Shown one piece after another: positions 27,194-35,703 of a DNA stretch of 64,000 nucleotides. Position numbers and translations under genes: made by a program. Source of the stretch: Streptococcus shenyangsis (lineage in GTDB: Bacteria > Bacillota > Bacilli > Lactobacillales > Streptococcaceae). The notes under the pieces were generated by a model. It was not told where the DNA came from and did no database searches. It saw only the letters and a list, made by a program, of their open reading frames with translations. The stretch is from the NCBI RefSeq assembly GCF_006385785.1, contig NZ_VFSH01000001.1, positions 142,718 through 206,717 on the forward strand, written 5' to 3'. Numbering within the stretch: the stretch's first letter is position 1; every line of letters starts with the position of its first letter.

Positions 27194-27201
27194 TTTCTCT
27201 C

Positions 27202-27657
27202 CTATTCCTCAAGATGAATGTGTCTTAGTTTCCCGTCCCAATCTGGTAGGGCTGTTTTCAAAAAGGCTGGAACTAGCTGGAGATCCTCAAGTTTATCCAA
27301 ATCAATCCATTCACAGGGCTGCCTTTTCTCATCTTCCTGCATGGTCAATGGGGCATCTTCAAGCAAGTCCGCCAAATAATGAAACTCGATATTGTGATAG
27401 GAAACACCGTCCTGTTCAAAACGATTTTCAACCACAAAAGCTAGCTGCCCAGCTTGAGCTTTGACACCCAGTTCTTCCTTCACTTCACGGACTACCGCGT
27501 CCTCCGTGCTTTCATTTACTTGAATCGCACCGCCAATAGTGTAATACTTGCCCTTATCTTTGGTAACTAGGAGCTTGCGATTTTGAAGAATCAAAGCTGT
27601 CGCCCGAACTCCAAAAACCGTATTGTCTACTTTTGTCCGAAAGTCTTGCTGAGTCAT
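27202..27657 (-). CDS. NUDIX hydrolase, second copy
   Basis: A 151-residue NUDIX protein with the box GGAIQVNESTEDAVVREVKEELGV (GX5EX7REUXEEXG). The start at 27657 is chosen because AAAGGAT lies upstream; the longer frame to 27684 lacks a ribosome site. It is the first gene of a NUDIX-NUDIX-mnmG unit driven by the promoter at 27769-27796. The N-terminus (RTKVDNTVFGVRATALILQN) resembles ADP-ribose or dinucleotide pyrophosphatases, but no substrate can be assigned. Confidence 0.85.
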   Translation of the reverse strand: MTQQDFRTKVDNTVFGVRATALILQNRKLLVTKDKGKYYTIGGAIQVNESTEDAVVREVKEELGVKAQAGQLAFVVENRFEQDGVSYHNIEFHYLADLLEDAPLTMQEDEKRQPCEWIDLDKLEDLQLVPAFLKTALPDWDGKLRHIHLEE

Positions 27658-27768
27658 TCTTATCCTTTCCCTTAAACGATACAAAAACAGTCAAAACTCC
27701 AAAGAAGTGCAGGACAAAAAAGCCTGCAACATCCATGAGCTTTGACCATCATTTCTATTGCTGTTATT

Positions 27769-27796
27769 ATTGTAGCAGATTGAGAAAATTTGTCAA
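27769..27796 (-). promoter_or_regulatory. Sigma-A promoter of the NUDIX-NUDIX-mnmG operon
   Basis: On the minus strand TTGACA (27791-27796) and TACAAT (27769-27774) are spaced by 16 nt. The -35 lies directly next to the mnmA stop codon. A leader of about 105 nt follows. Confidence 0.75.
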
Positions 27797-27797
27797 T

Positions 27798-28997
<1,200 letters not shown>

Positions 28998-28999
28998 TC

Positions 29000-29008
29000 A
29001 TTATAACA
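29000..29008 (-). promoter_or_regulatory. Extended -10 promoter of mnmA
   Basis: On the minus strand TGTTATAAT, a perfect extended -10, 80 nt upstream of the chosen start codon. Confidence 0.62.
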
Positions 29009-29026
29009 TGCTTGGTTAGAGAAGAC

Positions 29027-29056
29027 AAGAAAGAGGCTGATAATCTACCAACCTCT
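29027..29056 (-). terminator. Terminator of the 29076-29291 gene
   Basis: On the minus strand AGAGG and CCTCT close a longer imperfect stem, followed by TTTCTTG. It has moderate strength. Confidence 0.5.
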
Positions 29057-29075
29057 GGTTTTATTGATAAAAACT

Positions 29076-29291
29076 TTAGTCATCATCGTCTCTATAAAAA
29101 TATTTTCTATACACTCTTGATAATACCAAAATTAATGCCAATATCATACCAAGAGCTATAATAATAGAATTTATTAGATTTATTTTAGTATGTCCAATCA
29201 CTAGTCCAATAATTGGGCTAGTAGACATGCCTAGATATAATAAAAGTGACAAAAGATGAATTTCACCAATTCCTGCAAAAAAATGTTTCAT
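29076..29291 (-). CDS. Small membrane protein, possible bacteriocin-cluster component
   Basis: A 71-residue protein with two hydrophobic helices (near 8-33 and 40-60) and an acidic C-terminus (RDDDD). The start at 29291 has GGAG 9 nt upstream; in-frame ATGs at 29306 and 29315 lack a good ribosome site. I do not recognise a family. Its position next to the lactococcin-972-like cluster would suit an immunity protein, but nothing in the sequence proves this. Confidence 0.55.
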   Translation of the reverse strand: MKHFFAGIGEIHLLSLLLYLGMSTSPIIGLVIGHTKINLINSIIIALGMILALILVLSRVYRKYFYRDDDD

Positions 29292-29792
29292 GTAATGCTT
29301 CTCCATTTGCTCCATTAAATCTATTTTATTTTAGAGTAGCATAAAATAAGCAATCCTTCAATAAAATCCATTGACGAAATACTATTCTAAAGCATTGATA
29401 ACTCAGATTTCTCAGAATAGAGCTGCCCAAACTATCGAACAGCTCAAGAACATATATATCTATGCGATTCTAAACTTAGAATTGCTATAGAATAAATGTT
29501 TTATGGGTATTCTAGGTCTTTGACTGCTTAAAATTTTACGTTCTGAAGGATTCTAAAGCTAGAATAGCATAAAAATCATGAAAACTGAACTATTCGAAGC
29601 TTCATAGTCATACGATTTCCATAGGAAGTATCTTTTTAGTACGTGTGGTTAGGAGGTAATTTTAGGGAATCTCCCAAAAACAACCAATTTCCTATTTTTA
29701 TCAATCAAAAAATGTTGATAAATGAGTGTTTTAAAATTAAATTTTAAAGGTATCCTTAAATCTAAAGATTTTTGATAAGATTTCTGTATTTT
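29292..29792. other. 500-bp intergenic region without a recognisable gene
   Basis: No ORF with a ribosome site was found. The stretch is A/T-rich and repetitive. Two 16-bp palindromes of the form ATTCTAAA(C/G)(T/C)TAGAAT lie at 29467-29482 and 29550-29565, 83 bp apart. Further ATTCTAA/AGAAT half-motifs occur nearby, and a perfect 8-bp inverted repeat TTTATCAA/TTGATAAA lies at 29697-29722. In pneumococcus this interval, next to mnmA, holds pspA. It may be the scar of a lost gene. Confidence 0.6.
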
Positions 29793-30422
29793 TCACAATT
29801 CAATGATTCGATGACATTGTTGGGCTACATAAGCATCGTGGGTCACGATAATGACTGTTTTCCCCTCGCGATTCATCTCTAAGAGAAACTTCAAGACCAA
29901 ATCTCTATTTTCAGGATCCAGAGAACCTGTTGGTTCATCGGCTAAAATCAACTGGCTGGGTTTTAAGATGGCTCTAGCAACTGCAATTCGTTGTTGTTCG
30001 CCACCAGACAACTCGGAAACCTTTTGATGCAAAGTAGCTGGCAAACCTACTCTCTCTAAAATCTCTTCCACCTTTTTGAGCTTGTCTTTCTTAGAAAATT
30101 TCACATATTTCAGCGCCAGCATGAGATTGTACTCGACCGTTTCATCATCAATCAGGGCAAAATTTTGAAACAGATAAGAGATATGTTCACGGATTATTGT
30201 TTGCGACTTAGCAGAATTAACCGCTAGATTTGTCTGACCAAAAATCTCATACTGTCCGCTATAATCACCATCTATCAAACCTAATAAATTTAACAAGGTC
30301 GACTTGCCACTGCCACTTTTTCCAACGATGGCAACCAAATCCCCCTGATCAATCCTGAGAGATAAGTGATCCAAAATCACTTTTCCTCCAATGGTTTTGG
30401 TAATATTTTTCAACTCAATCAT
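29793..30422 (-). CDS. ABC transporter ATPase of a lactococcin-972-type bacteriocin system
   Basis: A 209-residue ATPase of the MacB/LolD type, with Walker A GKSGSGKST, signature LSGGEQQR, Walker B LILADEPTGSLD and the switch histidine in VIIVTHD. It overlaps the permease gene by 4 nt (ATGA). Such two-gene ABC units accompany lactococcin-972-like bacteriocins and act in export or self-protection. It is the last gene of the cluster on this strand; no clear terminator follows. Confidence 0.88.
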   Translation of the reverse strand: MIELKNITKTIGGKVILDHLSLRIDQGDLVAIVGKSGSGKSTLLNLLGLIDGDYSGQYEIFGQTNLAVNSAKSQTIIREHISYLFQNFALIDDETVEYNLMLALKYVKFSKKDKLKKVEEILERVGLPATLHQKVSELSGGEQQRIAVARAILKPSQLILADEPTGSLDPENRDLVLKFLLEMNREGKTVIIVTHDAYVAQQCHRIIEL

Positions 30423-32527
30423 AAGATGCCCCCTTTCAATAACTCTGCTAGACTTCTTTTCTCCATCCTAGAAGCCAATACTAGCACAAATAGTATATCC
30501 AGACATGTAAAGCCTGCAAACAGCAGGAGTGGCAAGAGCGCATGGGCAAAGAAAATCAATACTAGAAGAGGGAGACTATAGCCCAACAAGAGCAGAACTA
30601 AGAGAGGGCGGTAGCGATCGACCAGTTTCCACCCCATAAACTTCTTGGTAACGATATCTGTTCGCTTCAATAAGAAAGTTGTTACTAATAAGAAGTAGGA
30701 AATCATCATGCTAAGGAGACCAAACAAAGCAAAGAGTATATTAAAATTTCGAACTGCATCTCGATAAGAATCTACTTTCTCTTGTTGAATGGCTTGAATC
30801 GATGAAAATTTTAAATAATTCCCATCTAATAATTTCTCAACTAACTCCGTAATCACTTTTTGATTTTGTTCTGTATTTTCAACTTTCATCGGATTGTTTA
30901 AACCTGTCGTTGACAAGCGAGTCTTTTCTTCCCACATCATGTCTTGATCATTTACAAGACTAATGATTGGATTGTGGAGGTTTTCCTTTCGCTCATTATT
31001 ATAAGGGAAGAAAGACCAATCTCCTTCATAGTAGGCAATTTCTACATCCATATCTTCTATCCTTTGCTTTTGCTGTTCTTCATACCTCATAGAAAGATAG
31101 GCGATGGATTTCCCCAAGAACTGATTCTTGCCTTCTTGTCCTCTATCACTGGCTGGCATCAAAATAACTTTTTTAGTGCTGGTATCTGGTAACTTGAATC
31201 CCTTACTCTTTAGAAAATTGCTATTAGCATAGTAAACATCTACCTTATCAGGCAGTTGGTACTGCTGCACTTGTTCTGCTTTGATGACTGGTTTGATAGG
31301 AAGACTCGCACTTCGAACATAATTTACTTGTATTTTTGCTAGTAAATCTTGATAAAATTGGTAGAAATAATCTATAGATTTCCCTGACCCTGCTAGCTCT
31401 TCTTGCCACAGGTTATCATTGAGTTGGAAGGTTTCTAAGGTCAAGTAATTCCCTTGGCTTACCCACTGTTGCTGATAAGCAAGTTCTTTGTTTTCTTGTT
31501 CTAGACTTCTGCCCACCCCAATCAGTAAGGCCGTCAGTAAAATAGTTGTCCCTATTTTCATCACATAATTGAAGATAAGACCAAGTTTGACAGATGAAAA
31601 ACCTTTCAACATGGAACTGACTGTCATTTTCTGAATCATCAGGTAGGTCAGCCAACTGATGAACAAATACAACTGTAAAAGCAGAAATTGGGATAAGAGT
31701 AAACTCGGGAACAAAAGTTTTGGTCTGTAATCCAGCACTAAAAATAATCCCAAGTCAATGACAAGACTTCCACCCAAGAGAAGATAAAAATTAGTCTTTA
31801 CAAAACCAGCTAAAATCGCTCTGCTTTGAAAACCAAGTAACTTTTGAACTCCCACTCGTTTCATCTCCATCATCGGCTGATAAACTGTTACTAACACAAG
31901 AAGTAAAATAGCCAAGACAAAAACAATGGCAGATAAAAGCAAATCTCGATTTATGACTTCCACTGCACTTTTATAGGTAGGCTCTAGCAAGGCAGCCTGG
32001 TCTATCTTGAAAAAATCGCTCCATTTCTGTACAATCCTATCCTTATCCATCTCTTGTGTAGAAGTTATCGTATAGCGACCATTTAAACTACGAGATGTAT
32101 CCTTGATATAGGTTTGAAAAGTCATAAGCTGAATAGGCTTGGCTTTTAGAAAGGTCGGAATCGTACCAAGTTTATTAGAAATTTCTTTATTACTGTAGAC
32201 TCCTTCACCATCTGTGGTAAAATCAAGAGAAGAAATCCCAAACTCTTGGTAGGGGAAGGTATCTTTATCAAAAACACCAGACTTGATTACCTCATCACCA
32301 CTGTCTGTTTTGATGATAGAGACCTTGTACTCCTTTGATACATCCTCAAAAAATCGAAGAACAGACGCTGCAGGTTTGTTAATATCTTTCAAATACAAAT
32401 CCAAAGAATCTACAGTCTTTCCCATTTCCCGAATCCGAACCGCTTCACGTGTGTAGTTTACATTAAAAACAAAAAAAGTGGTACACAGCAACAGCAGAAA
32501 CATACAAAGATGACTGATTTTTTTCAT
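30419..32527 (-). CDS. Lactococcin-972-family ABC transporter permease (DUF1430 type)
   Basis: A 702-residue permease with one N-terminal helix, a large extracytoplasmic domain, a block of three helices (about 190-310), a second extracytoplasmic region and three C-terminal helices. This is the MacB-like layout of bacteriocin-associated integral membrane proteins. GGAGGT precedes the ATG. It follows the bacteriocin gene across a 9-bp hairpin and is coupled to the ATPase by a 4-nt overlap. Function as exporter or immunity pump is inferred from the cluster. Confidence 0.82.
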   Translation of the reverse strand: MKKISHLCMFLLLLCTTFFVFNVNYTREAVRIREMGKTVDSLDLYLKDINKPAASVLRFFEDVSKEYKVSIIKTDSGDEVIKSGVFDKDTFPYQEFGISSLDFTTDGEGVYSNKEISNKLGTIPTFLKAKPIQLMTFQTYIKDTSRSLNGRYTITSTQEMDKDRIVQKWSDFFKIDQAALLEPTYKSAVEVINRDLLLSAIVFVLAILLLVLVTVYQPMMEMKRVGVQKLLGFQSRAILAGFVKTNFYLLLGGSLVIDLGLFLVLDYRPKLLFPSLLLSQFLLLQLYLFISWLTYLMIQKMTVSSMLKGFSSVKLGLIFNYVMKIGTTILLTALLIGVGRSLEQENKELAYQQQWVSQGNYLTLETFQLNDNLWQEELAGSGKSIDYFYQFYQDLLAKIQVNYVRSASLPIKPVIKAEQVQQYQLPDKVDVYYANSNFLKSKGFKLPDTSTKKVILMPASDRGQEGKNQFLGKSIAYLSMRYEEQQKQRIEDMDVEIAYYEGDWSFFPYNNERKENLHNPIISLVNDQDMMWEEKTRLSTTGLNNPMKVENTEQNQKVITELVEKLLDGNYLKFSSIQAIQQEKVDSYRDAVRNFNILFALFGLLSMMISYFLLVTTFLLKRTDIVTKKFMGWKLVDRYRPLLVLLLLGYSLPLLVLIFFAHALLPLLLFAGFTCLDILFVLVLASRMEKRSLAELLKGGIL

Positions 32528-32550
32528 AAAAGTACCTCCACTAAAGTTCT

Positions 32551-32571
32551 CCCTCTCCTAATAGGAGAGGG
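32551..32571 (-). other. Strong hairpin between the bacteriocin gene and its transporter
   Basis: CCCTCTCCT and AGGAGAGGG form a perfect 9-bp stem with a 3-nt loop, 10 nt after the bacteriocin stop codon. No T-tract follows on the minus strand, so it more likely stabilises the bacteriocin mRNA or weakly attenuates transcription than terminates it fully. Confidence 0.6.
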
Positions 32572-32581
32572 AAAATTTCAT

Positions 32582-32866
32582 TTAAAATCCATAGAAATAT
32601 TCTAATCCTGTTGGCGGAATTTTATTAAGGGAAGCTTGAGCCCAAACCTCGGGATCTTCACGATCCTTAGAGATTCTACCTCCATGCTTGACAGTTGCTG
32701 TATGAGATCGAGTAGAATGTAAATAATCAGAATATCCAAAAGTTCCTGTCCAACCTACTCCATAGTTCCATTGACCACCATCAACCCATACTGCTAAAGC
32801 ATTTGTAGTAGCAAGTATACCACATACCATTAAAGATGCAACACCAATTTTAACTAATTTTCTCAT
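32582..32866 (-). CDS. Lactococcin 972 family bacteriocin
   Basis: A 94-residue precursor with a Sec signal peptide (MRKLVKIGVASLMVCGILAT, likely cut after NALA near residue 25). The mature protein of about 69 residues is rich in Gly, Trp, Tyr and His (VWVDGGQWNYGVGWTGTFGY), as in lactococcin 972, which blocks septum formation by binding lipid II. TAGGAG precedes the ATG. Downstream are the permease and ATPase genes. Upstream is a short WxW peptide gene, which suggests pheromone control. Confidence 0.88.
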   Translation of the reverse strand: MRKLVKIGVASLMVCGILATTNALAVWVDGGQWNYGVGWTGTFGYSDYLHSTRSHTATVKHGGRISKDREDPEVWAQASLNKIPPTGLEYFYGF

Positions 32867-32889
32867 GATTTATTTCTCCTATTATCGAG

Positions 32890-32948
32890 AGCTGTTCCGT
32901 AAAAACAGCTATAGTAATTTATCAACAAGTATCGTAGTCCATTGGACT
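32890..32948. repeat. Two inverted repeats ahead of the bacteriocin gene
   Basis: AGCTGTT/AACAGCT (32890-32896, 32904-32910) and the perfect 13-bp palindrome AGTCCATTGGACT (32936-32948) lie between the peptide gene and the bacteriocin gene. Neither is followed by a T-tract. They may be RNA stems or operators. Confidence 0.5.
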
Positions 32949-32978
32949 CACCTTCCTTTCATTTTTACAACTAGCACA

Positions 32979-33065
32979 TTATATCGGCCATTGCCATGGG
33001 AAAACCGTAGCAATGCTGAATAAGAAAGCAAGAATAACTAAAAAGCGAAAAACTTTTTTATTCAT
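32979..33065 (-). CDS. Short Trp-X-Trp peptide, candidate RtgS-like pheromone precursor
   Basis: A 28-residue ORF with an excellent ribosome site (AGGAGGGAAAGAGT). The product has a basic N-terminus (MNKKVFRFLV), a hydrophobic core and a C-terminus ATVFPWQWPI. The Trp-X-Trp motif near the C-terminus is the hallmark of RtgS-type and ComS-like double-Trp pheromones sensed by Rgg-family regulators. A divergent Rgg-type gene lies 184 bp away. Such peptides are exported, trimmed and re-imported by the Ami permease. It is probably missed in automated annotation because of its size. Confidence 0.78.
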   Translation of the reverse strand: MNKKVFRFLVILAFLFSIATVFPWQWPI

Positions 33066-33098
33066 ACTCTTTCCCTCCTATCTGTATTTTGTATCTAT

Positions 33099-33146
33099 AG
33101 TATACCTCTTCTTTACTCTATTTTAAAATTAGTTAACTTTTTTCAC
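33099..33146 (-). promoter_or_regulatory. Promoter and upstream operator of the WxW peptide gene
   Basis: TATACT on the minus strand (33099-33104) lies 34 nt ahead of the peptide start. The motif GTGAAAAAAGTTAAC (33132-33146 on the minus strand) sits 28 nt upstream of the -10 element. The same 15-bp sequence recurs at 33219-33233, which makes it a candidate binding site for the adjacent regulator. Confidence 0.6.
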
Positions 33147-33185
33147 ACATTATTTTAGTTTTCTTTTTTACTTTTTACATTGCTA

Positions 33186-33194
33186 TGATACAAT
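33186..33194 (+). promoter_or_regulatory. Extended -10 promoter of the Rgg-type regulator
   Basis: TGATACAAT (extended -10, TACAAT at 33189-33194), 55 nt before the chosen start codon. The second copy of the 15-bp motif lies between it and the ribosome site. Confidence 0.55.
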
Positions 33195-33218
33195 ATTTTT
33201 AACAAAATTTTATTGTTT

Positions 33219-33233
33219 GTTAACTTTTTTCAC
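33219..33233 (+). promoter_or_regulatory. Second copy of the candidate regulator operator
   Basis: GTTAACTTTTTTCAC, identical to 33132-33146. It lies downstream of the regulator's -10 element and just ahead of its ribosome site, where binding would repress transcription of the regulator gene itself. Confidence 0.55.
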
Positions 33234-33248
33234 GAAAAGGAGAAAATC

Positions 33249-34106
33249 ATGCGTTATGATTTCGGAAAGGTCTATAAAGAAATACGTGAGTCAAAGGGGC
33301 TGACCCAAGAAGAGGTCTGTGGGGGTGTTCTCTCAAGAACCAGCCTATCAAAGATTGAAAGTGGCAAGACAACCCCAAAATATGAAAATATGGAATTTCT
33401 TCTCCGTCAAATCAATATGAGTTTTGAAGAGTTTGAATATATCTGTCAACTTTATCAACCAAGTCAACGCACAGAGATTATGCAAACCTATCTCAATATG
33501 CGTTCCATTATCGGGACCAGCGATCTTGTCAATTTATTTCAAAAATGCCAAAACTATCTCAAGACCCACCACGATCTCCCTATAGAAGAAATCAGAGACA
33601 TGCTTGAAGTTGTTATTTATATCCGTCAACACGGGGCAGGGGAACTATCAGATCACGCAGAACAGGTTGTCAAAAAACTTTGGAGAAAGATTGAAAAACA
33701 AGATACATGGTATGAAAGTGACCTAAAAATCCTCAATACCATCCTTTTCAGCTTGCCCATTGAACACCTCCATCTCATCACTGGAAAAATCTTGCAACGC
33801 TTAGAAGTCTATAAAAACTATCAACATTTATATGACTTGCGAATGACAATTCTATTAAACCTTTCCACACTCTATCTATACAATCAAGATAAAAACATAT
33901 GCCAACAAATCTGCGATACTTTACTAGAGGATGCCAAGAAAAAGAAAAAATATGATAGCTTGGCTGTCGCCTATGTCCGTATCGGAATTTGTAGGGATGA
34001 TGCTAAATTGATTCAAAAAGGTTTCTCACTTCTGGAGCTGGTCGATGAAACTTCTATGCTGTCTCATCTCAAACAAGAAGTGGAGACCTATTATCAAGCG
34101 AAGTAA
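33249..34106 (+). CDS. Rgg/MutR-family regulator paired with the WxW peptide (RtgR-like)
   Basis: A 285-residue regulator with an XRE-type helix-turn-helix (about 8-62, GLTQEEVCGGVLSRTSLSKI) and a long helical C-terminal domain with TPR-like repeats, as in Rgg proteins. The start at 33249 is supported by AAGGAG; the frame to 33213 has none. It is divergent from the WxW peptide gene and next to the lactococcin-972-like cluster. This resembles the pneumococcal RtgR/RtgS system found in the same chromosomal interval. The target genes here would be the peptide and bacteriocin genes. Confidence 0.84.
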   Translation: MRYDFGKVYKEIRESKGLTQEEVCGGVLSRTSLSKIESGKTTPKYENMEFLLRQINMSFEEFEYICQLYQPSQRTEIMQTYLNMRSIIGTSDLVNLFQKCQNYLKTHHDLPIEEIRDMLEVVIYIRQHGAGELSDHAEQVVKKLWRKIEKQDTWYESDLKILNTILFSLPIEHLHLITGKILQRLEVYKNYQHLYDLRMTILLNLSTLYLYNQDKNICQQICDTLLEDAKKKKKYDSLAVAYVRIGICRDDAKLIQKGFSLLELVDETSMLSHLKQEVETYYQAK

Positions 34107-34112
34107 AGATAA

Positions 34113-34140
34113 AAAAGTCGAGGGAGTTCCTCGACCTTTT
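34113..34140. terminator. Bidirectional terminator between the regulator and the LysM gene
   Basis: GTCGAGG and CCTCGAC pair over 7 bp with a 4-nt loop. The minus strand has a TTTTTT tract and the plus strand a CTTTTC tract. The two genes converge here. Confidence 0.8.
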
Positions 34141-34163
34141 CATATTATTCTGTTCGTTATTTC

Positions 34164-34784
34164 TTAATACCAGCCGTTGTTAAGCCAGAAGTTTTTAGCG
34201 GCTGTCCATGAACCGTAACGTCCTGCAACGTAGGCATCTGCTACACGTTCTTGGTTTTCAGCTGAGTAGTCACCGTTCAAGTATGAATCTGTCAATTGGT
34301 AACGTCCGATGTAGCGTCCGTTTGTAGCTGTGTAGCTACCGCCTGATTCTTTTTGAGCGATCCATTCTTTAGCTTCTGCTTCAGATCCGCTTACAGTTGA
34401 AGCAACCGTTTCTTCTGCTACTGCTTCGCTTGCTACTGGAACTTCTTCCACTACTTCTGTAGTTTCTACTACTGGAGCTGAAACAGTTTCATCTTGAGCA
34501 GCTGGTGCTGCATAAGTCGTTGAGGCTGGTGCTACTGGCGCTACAGGACCATCGATAACCAACTCTTGACCAACATAAATCAAATGAATGTTGTCAATGT
34601 GGTTGTTTTCTGCCAATTTCTCAACAGTTGTATTGTGAGTTTCAGCGATTTCTGAAAGTGTATCACCTTCTTTAACTGTGTAAGTTGATGATTCTTGAGC
34701 AGATACAAATGATGGAGCAAATACTGCAAACAAGGCAGCTACTCCTGCAAGAGTTGTTTTAATCTTTTTAGTTGTTGATTTCAT
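34164..34784 (-). CDS. Secreted LysM-domain cell-wall protein with transglycosylase-like C-terminus
   Basis: A 206-residue exported protein with a signal peptide (about 1-29, ending FVSAQE), a LysM peptidoglycan-binding domain (about 34-78, TYTVKEGDTLSEIAETHN) and a Pro/Ala/Val/Glu-rich linker. The C-terminal domain (about 137-206, EWIAQKESGGSYTATNGRYI) resembles IsaA/SceD-type lytic transglycosylases, with a putative catalytic Glu in KESGG. It corresponds to a pneumococcal LysM protein reported in the WalRK (VicRK) regulon. A WalR-like box overlaps its -35 region. It should act in cell-wall turnover. Confidence 0.9.
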   Translation of the reverse strand: MKSTTKKIKTTLAGVAALFAVFAPSFVSAQESSTYTVKEGDTLSEIAETHNTTVEKLAENNHIDNIHLIYVGQELVIDGPVAPVAPASTTYAAPAAQDETVSAPVVETTEVVEEVPVASEAVAEETVASTVSGSEAEAKEWIAQKESGGSYTATNGRYIGRYQLTDSYLNGDYSAENQERVADAYVAGRYGSWTAAKNFWLNNGWY

Positions 34785-34815
34785 ATTTGAAAATTCTCCT
34801 TCTTTCTATACTTCT

Positions 34816-34848
34816 ATCATACCCTTTAAATATTACCGTTTCTTGACA
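34816..34848 (-). promoter_or_regulatory. WalR (VicR) box and -10 of the LysM gene
   Basis: On the minus strand TGTCAAGAAACGGTAATA (34831-34848) matches the VicR consensus TGTNAN-N5-NGTNANA exactly. It ends 9 nt before TATGAT (34816-34821). A site overlapping the -35 region is the usual position for activation by WalR. Confidence 0.62.
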
Positions 34849-34984
34849 CTTTTATGTAGAAATATTACAAAATTATTTTTTATTTCCCTAAATAAGCTAT
34901 TTTTTGTTACAAAAGATGCTTTTTTATGCTATTTGTAGTGTAAAAAGGTTTTCATCCACAATTAAAGCCAAGACCTTTATTCTT

Positions 34985-34993
34985 TGATATAAT
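34985..34993 (+). promoter_or_regulatory. Extended -10 promoter of sdaAB-sdaAA
   Basis: TGATATAAT (TATAAT at 34988-34993), 30 nt upstream of the sdaAB start. The -35 region is weak. Confidence 0.62.
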
Positions 34994-35023
34994 AGAGATA
35001 AGAATTTTTATAAGGGGAAACTG

Positions 35024-35695
35024 ATGAAATCACTTCGTTTTCAATCTGTCTTTGATATCATCGGACCAGTTATGATTGGCCCATCTAGTAGTCATACCGC
35101 TGGGGCTGTTCGTATTGGGAAGATTGTCTCTTCCATTTTTGATGATACTCCGACAGAAGTCGAATTCCAACTTTTTAACTCATTTGCCAAGACCTATCGT
35201 GGTCACGGGACAGACCTAGCCCTTGTTGCTGGTATTTTAGGCATGGATACAGATGATCCTGAAATCCCAAACAGTCTGGAGATTGCCCACAAGCGTGGTA
35301 TCAAGATTGTCTGGACCATTCAGAAAGACAGCAATGCTCCTCATCCAAACACCACTAAAATTACCGTTAAAAATGCCCACAAGACTATCAGTGTGACTGG
35401 TATTTCTATCGGGGGAGGGAATATTCAGGTCACCGAACTCAATGGTTTTGCCGTCTCTCTCAATATGAATACACCGACTATCATCATCGTTCATCAAGAT
35501 ATTCCAGGTATGATTGCCCTCGTAACAGAGGCACTTTCCCGCTATGGTATTAATATCGCCCAGATGAATGTTACTCGTGAAAAAGCTGGTGAAAAAGCCA
35601 TTATGATCATCGAAGTCGACAGTCGCAACTGTGATGAGGCCATCGAAGAAATTCGAAAAATCCCTCATCTCCACAATGTCAATTTCTTTAAATAG
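35024..35695 (+). CDS. sdaAB: L-serine dehydratase, beta subunit
   Basis: A 223-residue subunit with GPSSSHTAGAVRIGKIV, the beta-domain signature, and a C-terminal ACT domain (about 150-220, TPTIIIVHQDIPGMIALV). With SdaAA it forms the iron-sulfur enzyme that deaminates L-serine to pyruvate and ammonia. It starts after AAGGGG and is followed by sdaAA after 8 nt. Confidence 0.95.
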   Translation: MKSLRFQSVFDIIGPVMIGPSSSHTAGAVRIGKIVSSIFDDTPTEVEFQLFNSFAKTYRGHGTDLALVAGILGMDTDDPEIPNSLEIAHKRGIKIVWTIQKDSNAPHPNTTKITVKNAHKTISVTGISIGGGNIQVTELNGFAVSLNMNTPTIIIVHQDIPGMIALVTEALSRYGINIAQMNVTREKAGEKAIMIIEVDSRNCDEAIEEIRKIPHLHNVNFFK

Positions 35696-35703
35696 GAGGA
35701 AGC

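Noticed and set aside
27554..27736. ORF starting MDVAGFFVLHFFG between mnmA and the NUDIX gene
   Set aside because: It lacks a ribosome site and runs into the NUDIX gene out of frame. It could be a remnant of a membrane gene, but the evidence is too thin.
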